From Sphingobacterium bovistauri (GTDB taxonomy: Bacteria > Bacteroidota > Bacteroidia > Sphingobacteriales > Sphingobacteriaceae), in assembly GCF_020295405.1 (NCBI RefSeq), contig NZ_JADEYP010000039.1:1-37155 (forward strand): 37,155 nucleotides of DNA, given 5' to 3'. Position numbers and translations under genes: made by a program. Positions within the stretch are counted from its first letter, which is position 1, and each line of letters starts with the position of its first letter. Below the pieces are notes generated by a model, which saw nothing but the letters and a program-made list of their open reading frames with translations, had not been told where the DNA came from and ran no database searches. This document shows positions 33,436 to 37,155 of the stretch, in pieces.

Positions 33436-34347
33436 ATGCTTAAGGTAAGTATATACAAGTTATTTTTCAGTGCTGTATTTTGTGCTGCATTTAGTTTTTC
33501 ACAAGCTCAGGTTCATAATCCAAATGACGAAAATTTATATATGGATGTGACGGAATGGATGAAAACTTTGGAAAAGAAATCGGGAGAACTTTTAAAGAAC
33601 TCTACATATTTAGACACGACGCAAGCAAAGTTACAATTGACTGCAGCTGAAGGGAAGATTGCAAAAGTTAAGAAATTGAACCCTTTGAATAAGTCATTAA
33701 CACAGGCTGAATTGGCGACACTAGTTAAAGAATCCACAGTGGTTTTTGGCATGGCTTACGATTGTGGTAGATGTCATTTAACACACGTTAACCCTGCCTC
33801 AGGTTATGTAATTGATGAAGATGGTATAATTGTAACGAATCATCATGTCGTGGAATCATTTACTAAATCAGAAGGTCGTAAGAATTTGGCGATGCCAATT
33901 CAAACATCCAACGGAAATGTTTATTTAGTAACAGAAATTTTGGCTAGTAATGAAGCTGCCGATTTATGCATTGTTCGAGTTGATACAAAAGGAGATAAGT
34001 TAAAAGCTTTGCCTTTAGGTAATGCAGCAAAGCAAGGGGATGAAATATTTGTAATGGGACATCCAAACCAAATGTTATATTATTTTACAGGTGGAAATGT
34101 TGTTAGAAATTATATGAGTCCTAAGTCTCGTTTCCAAACATTTAGTGTAGCGGAAATGGATATTACTGCTGATTATGCAGCAGGCTCGAGTGGTGGCCCT
34201 GTAGTTGATAACAAAGGGAATTTGGTAGCAACAGTGTCTTCAACACGTTCAATTTATTATAATCAACAGGAGCAAAAGAATTTGCAAATGGTGGTTAAAA
34301 ATACAAAGCCGGTTATTTCATTGAAGAAAATGATTAGTTGGAAGTAG
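33436..34347 (+). CDS. secreted trypsin-like (S1) serine protease with CxxCH motif
   Basis: The product has 303 aa with a signal peptide ending near residue 25 (FSQAQ). A helical N-terminal region of ~75 residues precedes the protease domain. The catalytic triad is His137 (VTNHHVVE), Asp176 (AADLCIV) and Ser252 (AGSSGGPVVDNKG). No PDZ domain follows, so it is not a DegP-like chaperone-protease. Between the first strands lies YDCGRCHLTHVNPASG: Cys110-x-x-Cys113-His114, which has the form of a haem-c attachment motif. It may instead be a disulfide or metal site. Preceding intergenic space is 203 nt, so the gene probably has its own promoter. Confidence 0.88.
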   Translation: MLKVSIYKLFFSAVFCAAFSFSQAQVHNPNDENLYMDVTEWMKTLEKKSGELLKNSTYLDTTQAKLQLTAAEGKIAKVKKLNPLNKSLTQAELATLVKESTVVFGMAYDCGRCHLTHVNPASGYVIDEDGIIVTNHHVVESFTKSEGRKNLAMPIQTSNGNVYLVTEILASNEAADLCIVRVDTKGDKLKALPLGNAAKQGDEIFVMGHPNQMLYYFTGGNVVRNYMSPKSRFQTFSVAEMDITADYAAGSSGGPVVDNKGNLVATVSSTRSIYYNQQEQKNLQMVVKNTKPVISLKKMISWK

Positions 34348-34366
34348 TATATGCTTTTTATTTTTA

Positions 34367-34400
34367 CAAAGGCTTAAGTTTATCTTAAGCCTTTGCTATT
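34367..34400 (+). terminator. terminator after the S1 protease gene
   Basis: A 12-bp stem CAAAGGCTTAAG/CTTAAGCCTTTG with a 5-nt loop, 20 nt after the stop, then CTATTTTAT. The T-tract is imperfect. Confidence 0.65.
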
Positions 34401-34447
34401 TTATAAGCCCCCTCATTTTTCTTATATTGCATCTTAAAAAATATTTG

Positions 34448-36550
34448 ATGATGAATAGAGTTTCAATCTTAACTGTTTTATTACTTATGGGGGCATCAGC
34501 AATGGGGCAACGTGCACCAGAAAAGAATATTGAAAAATCGGTTTTGACAAGTAAAATAAATAATTACTTAAACAAGAGAGTGATGAGCTCTGAAGACCTT
34601 TGGAAACTAGGTAGGGTGTCTGCAGAAGGTTTGAGTGCGGATGGATCAATCTTGATTTATGGTGTTTCAAATTATTCTTTCGAAGAAAATAAATCTGAAA
34701 AAAACTTATACACGATTCCTACACAAGGCGGTATAGGAAAGGAATTTACAAATGAATCTGGAGGAGAGTCGGTGGTCGAAATTACTTCTGACAATGATGT
34801 TATCTACCTTTACAAAGGCCAAATTTGGAAGAAAAATCTAAGTGGTACATCTCCTGTACAATTGACTGATGTTGAAGGTGGCTTGTCAAATGTGAAGCTT
34901 TCACCTGATAAGAAGCATATTATTTATAGTAAACAAGTTTTAATTAACAAGAATCACAGTAAAGATAAATATGTTGACCTAACAAAATCAAATGTCTACA
35001 TCTATGACAATTTAGATTATCGTCATTGGGATTCAGAAAATGATGGTCGTTTTAATCATCCTTTTGTCGCTAGTTATGAAAATGGTAAAATTGGCGAAGC
35101 AATAGATTTATTGGAAGGACAACCATTCTATAGCCCTACAGCTCCATTTGGTGGCTCTGAAGATTTCACTTGGGCTCCTGATAGCAAATCGGTATTATAT
35201 GTCTGTAAAAAGAAGTATGGCAATGATTATGCTACAAGTACTAATACTGATATTTATCAGTATAATTTACAAACAAAGGTCACTAGCAATTTAACTGATG
35301 GAATGCTCGGTTATGATAATCACCCTATATATAATACTGCTGGAAACAGACTCGCATGGATGAGTATGAAAACGGACGGTTATGAGGCTGATAAAAATGA
35401 CATCATCGTAGTGGATGCTGTATCAGGTGCAAAATTGAATTTAACAGGTCATTGGGATGAAACAGTAAATTCATTTACATGGAGCAAGGATGGCAAAAGA
35501 ATTTATTTTGTTGCACCTACAAAAGGGACGGTACAGCTCTTTGTCGTTGATGTACCTACGAATTTAAATATACGCTCTTTGCCAGTAATTCAACAATTGA
35601 GTAATGGTCAATTTGATGTGTCAGGTATCGTAGGTGAAACAAAAGGTGGTCTAGTGGTTACATCCACAAAAATGACGCAAGCAACTGAAATCTATCTTTT
35701 CAATTTAAAAACAAAATTACTTTCGCCTATCACAACTGTGAATGATGCGAAATATGCTCAATTTGAAGAAACGAAAGTGGAGGGACGATTTACTAAAGCT
35801 TCCGACGGCGAGGATTTGTTTTCATGGGTGATTTATCCACCAGATTTCGATCCCAAAAAGAAATATCCAACATTATTATTCTGTCAAGGAGGTCCGCAGT
35901 CGGCTACTACACAGGGGTATTCATTTCGTTGGAATTTTCAATTAATGGCTTCACAAGGTTATATTGTGATTCTTCCTAATCGTCGTGGTATGCCAGGCTG
36001 GGGTACGAAGTGGAATAAAGATATTTCAAAAGATTGGGGAGGACAACCTATTCGTGATTATTTGTCAGCAATAGATGATTTGAAAAAAGAATCTTACGTG
36101 GATAATGATAGGATAGGGGCTATAGGAGCTAGTTACGGCGGGTATTCAGTATTTATGCTTGCTGGAGTTCATGATGGACGTTTTAAATCGTTTATTTCGC
36201 ATTGTGGTCTATTTAATATGGAATCATGGTACGGTACAACTGAGGAGCTATTCTTTGCAAATTATGATTTAGGAGGTCCATATTGGGATAAAACGAATAA
36301 CAAAACATTCCAAGATTTTAACCCTATAAAACATATAGACAAATGGAACACGCCAATTTTGATTTTCCAAGGAGGAAAAGATTACCGAGTGCCTGTAGGT
36401 CAAGGACAAGAAGCTTTTCAAGTAGCGCAATTAAAGGGAATCAAAAGTCGTTTCGTGTACTTACCAGAAGAAAACCACTGGGTGTTATCTGGTCATAATG
36501 CACAAGTGTGGCAGCGTGAGTTTTTTGGATGGTTGAAAGAAACTTTATAA
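34448..36550 (+). CDS. S9-family peptidase (acylaminoacyl/dipeptidyl peptidase type), secreted
   Basis: The 700-aa product has a signal peptide (MMNRVSILTVLLLMGASAMG) and an N-terminal beta-propeller (~50-430) with WAPDSKSVLYV and FTWSKDGKRIYFV blades. The C-terminal alpha/beta hydrolase carries the triad Ser562 (IGASYGGYS), Asp645 (GGKDYRVP) and His677 (ENHWVL). GxSYGGY places it in the S9B/S9C group, unlike the S9A enzyme at 8637-10784. It should release dipeptides or acylated amino acids from small peptides. ATG 34448 or 34451 is the start; the TTG further upstream lies before the hydrophobic segment and is less likely. A hairpin at 36559-36589 follows. Confidence 0.93.
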   Translation: MMNRVSILTVLLLMGASAMGQRAPEKNIEKSVLTSKINNYLNKRVMSSEDLWKLGRVSAEGLSADGSILIYGVSNYSFEENKSEKNLYTIPTQGGIGKEFTNESGGESVVEITSDNDVIYLYKGQIWKKNLSGTSPVQLTDVEGGLSNVKLSPDKKHIIYSKQVLINKNHSKDKYVDLTKSNVYIYDNLDYRHWDSENDGRFNHPFVASYENGKIGEAIDLLEGQPFYSPTAPFGGSEDFTWAPDSKSVLYVCKKKYGNDYATSTNTDIYQYNLQTKVTSNLTDGMLGYDNHPIYNTAGNRLAWMSMKTDGYEADKNDIIVVDAVSGAKLNLTGHWDETVNSFTWSKDGKRIYFVAPTKGTVQLFVVDVPTNLNIRSLPVIQQLSNGQFDVSGIVGETKGGLVVTSTKMTQATEIYLFNLKTKLLSPITTVNDAKYAQFEETKVEGRFTKASDGEDLFSWVIYPPDFDPKKKYPTLLFCQGGPQSATTQGYSFRWNFQLMASQGYIVILPNRRGMPGWGTKWNKDISKDWGGQPIRDYLSAIDDLKKESYVDNDRIGAIGASYGGYSVFMLAGVHDGRFKSFISHCGLFNMESWYGTTEELFFANYDLGGPYWDKTNNKTFQDFNPIKHIDKWNTPILIFQGGKDYRVPVGQGQEAFQVAQLKGIKSRFVYLPEENHWVLSGHNAQVWQREFFGWLKETL

Positions 36551-36554
36551 TAAA

Positions 36555-36637
36555 AAGAAAATGTCTGAAGCGGGGAACTTCAGACATTTCTAACTAACCA
36601 ATTATTAACCTAAATTATGAATTACTAGTATAACGAC
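36555..36637. repeat. 83-bp direct repeat, copy 1 (hairpin plus leader-like sequence)
   Basis: It matches 36769-36851 at 82 of 83 positions, 214 bp apart. The left part is a hairpin: a 12-bp stem (36559-36570/36578-36589) with loop CGGGGAA. It then holds CTAACTAACCAATTATTAACC and an ATG-AAT-TAC-TAG mini-ORF at 36616. It follows the S9 gene stop at once and may end its transcript, although the T-run is short. Confidence 0.85.
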
Positions 36638-36768
36638 CATTTCTGTGCCAATATTGTGTTAAAATTATCGTTTAACAATTTTTAACATCATTCTCCAAAT
36701 TAAAGCAATTTATAGAATAATTATTATCCAAGAGGTAAATTTGATTTTGGTGTTAATTGCTGTAAACA

Positions 36769-36851
36769 AGAAAATGTCTGAAGCGGGGAACTCCAGACAT
36801 TTCTAACTAACCAATTATTAACCTAAATTATGAATTACTAGTATAACGACT
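36769..36851. repeat. 83-bp direct repeat, copy 2
   Basis: It is identical to copy 1 except T to C at 36794, which breaks one stem pair. The ~50 bp after both copies (from 36638 and 36852) are still recognisably similar but diverged, so the 83 bp are either constrained or recently homogenised. Confidence 0.85.
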
Positions 36852-36993
36852 AATATTATACCAATATTATTTACAAATATTGATTTAACAGATGTTTAAC
36901 ATTTTACAGACTGTTTGATGACATACGGGTAAAAAAAGATCCCTGAGTAACCGAGGGCACTGAAAAAGTCTCAACTTTTAATGAGACTTAAAG

Positions 36994-37034
36994 AAATGAC
37001 TGAGTATATGATTTACCTTACTCAGTCATTTTTG
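36994..37034. terminator. bidirectional terminator-like hairpin
   Basis: A 13-bp stem AAATGACTGAGTA/TACTCAGTCATTT with a 12-nt loop, T-rich on the right and A-rich on the left. It could end transcription from the plus strand or from a minus-strand gene entering from the right edge. Confidence 0.65.
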
Positions 37035-37086
37035 TTTAAAGGATTTCTGGAAGTTTGCTTTTTAATGGCCTTGTTAAAGATTTAAC

Positions 37087-37155
37087 CTACTTGGACTTGC
37101 TATTTGGTTTTCTAGCATCCCAATTCGATTGTTTTTGAGGCAATACCCCTCCTTT
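37087..37155 (-). CDS. C-terminal fragment of an ORF entering from the right edge
   Basis: The frame is open from the window edge to TAG at 37087-37089, giving the last 22 residues, ending NWDARKPNSKSK. The basic tail and the nearby terminal-repeat-like sequence would fit a transposase. It is too short to identify and may be chance; sequence beyond the edge would decide. Confidence 0.25.
   Translation of the reverse strand, partial: KGGVLPQKQSNWDARKPNSKSK

Larger units (their letters stand above)
36551..37086. other. gene-free right-hand region with repeats and hairpins
   Basis: No supported gene was found in 536 bp. It contains the two 83-bp repeats, a possible weak stem CCCT/AGGG near 36941-36956, an 8-bp stem at 36966-36973/36982-36989 and a strong 13-bp hairpin at 36994-37031. 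The three hairpins in a row could belong to a small RNA or to a mobile-element end. Confidence 0.6.
36953..37155. mobile_element. possible insertion-sequence end running off the window
   Basis: GAGGGCACTGAAAAAGTC at 36953-36970 recalls, from memory, the terminal repeats of IS1182-like elements, and a partial minus-strand ORF enters from the right. Only one end is visible and no transposase motif can be seen, so this is a tentative call. Confidence 0.25.

Overview
The window looks like chromosomal DNA of a Bacteroidota, most likely a Sphingobacteriaceae member (Sphingobacterium/Pedobacter-like). The grounds are low GC, SusC/SusD and DUF4974-type FecR genes, few Shine-Dalgarno sites, and several promoters of the Bacteroidota type (-33 TTTG, -7 TAnnTTTG). 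The genus is inferred from protein style, not from a search.

Layout. (1) 1-764: a tandem array of six tRNA-Asp(GTC) genes on the minus strand, one with a destroyed T-arm, behind one strong promoter. (2) 764-2246, minus: prfA (release factor RF1) and a Gdx/SugE-type SMR exporter. (3) 2345-8543, minus: lpxH, overlapped by a Crp/Fnr regulator, then two paralogous modules. Each module is a tiny gene (51-54 codons) followed by a large fimbrillin-like lipoprotein gene. A Crp/Fnr gene fragment between the modules shows that a [regulator - small protein - lipoprotein] block was duplicated. (4) 8637-15104: a prolyl oligopeptidase lipoprotein, a Crp/Fnr regulator with a pirin, a DUF3943-like protein, a small putative beta-barrel protein and a GNAT acetyltransferase. 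(5) 15160-16863: a dispersed-repeat-like palindromic stretch, trigger factor and tRNA-Leu(TAG). (6) 17061-19984, plus: a four-gene operon of a membrane protein, a winged-helix regulator, a Coq4-fold protein and CreD. (7) 20165-31691, plus: a seven-gene operon of ECF sigma factor, FecR anti-sigma, SusC, SusD, small lipoprotein, M16 zinc peptidase and propeller-like lipoprotein, ended by a strong terminator. (8) 31751-36550, plus: a secreted metallophosphoesterase, an S1 serine protease carrying a CxxCH motif, and an S9 peptidase. (9) 36551-37155: no complete gene; an 83-bp direct repeat with a hairpin and a three-codon ORF, three more hairpins, and what may be the end of an insertion sequence running off the window.

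How the genes work together. Region 7 is built like a polysaccharide-utilisation locus but has no glycan enzyme; its only enzyme is a peptidase. With two S9 peptidases and an S1 protease nearby, uptake of peptides or protein fragments is the simplest reading. The small protein/fimbrillin pairs (region 3) and the Coq4-like/CreD operon (region 6) are the other two places where a little-described system may sit. Only standard housekeeping roles are expected for prfA, tig, lpxH and the tRNAs.
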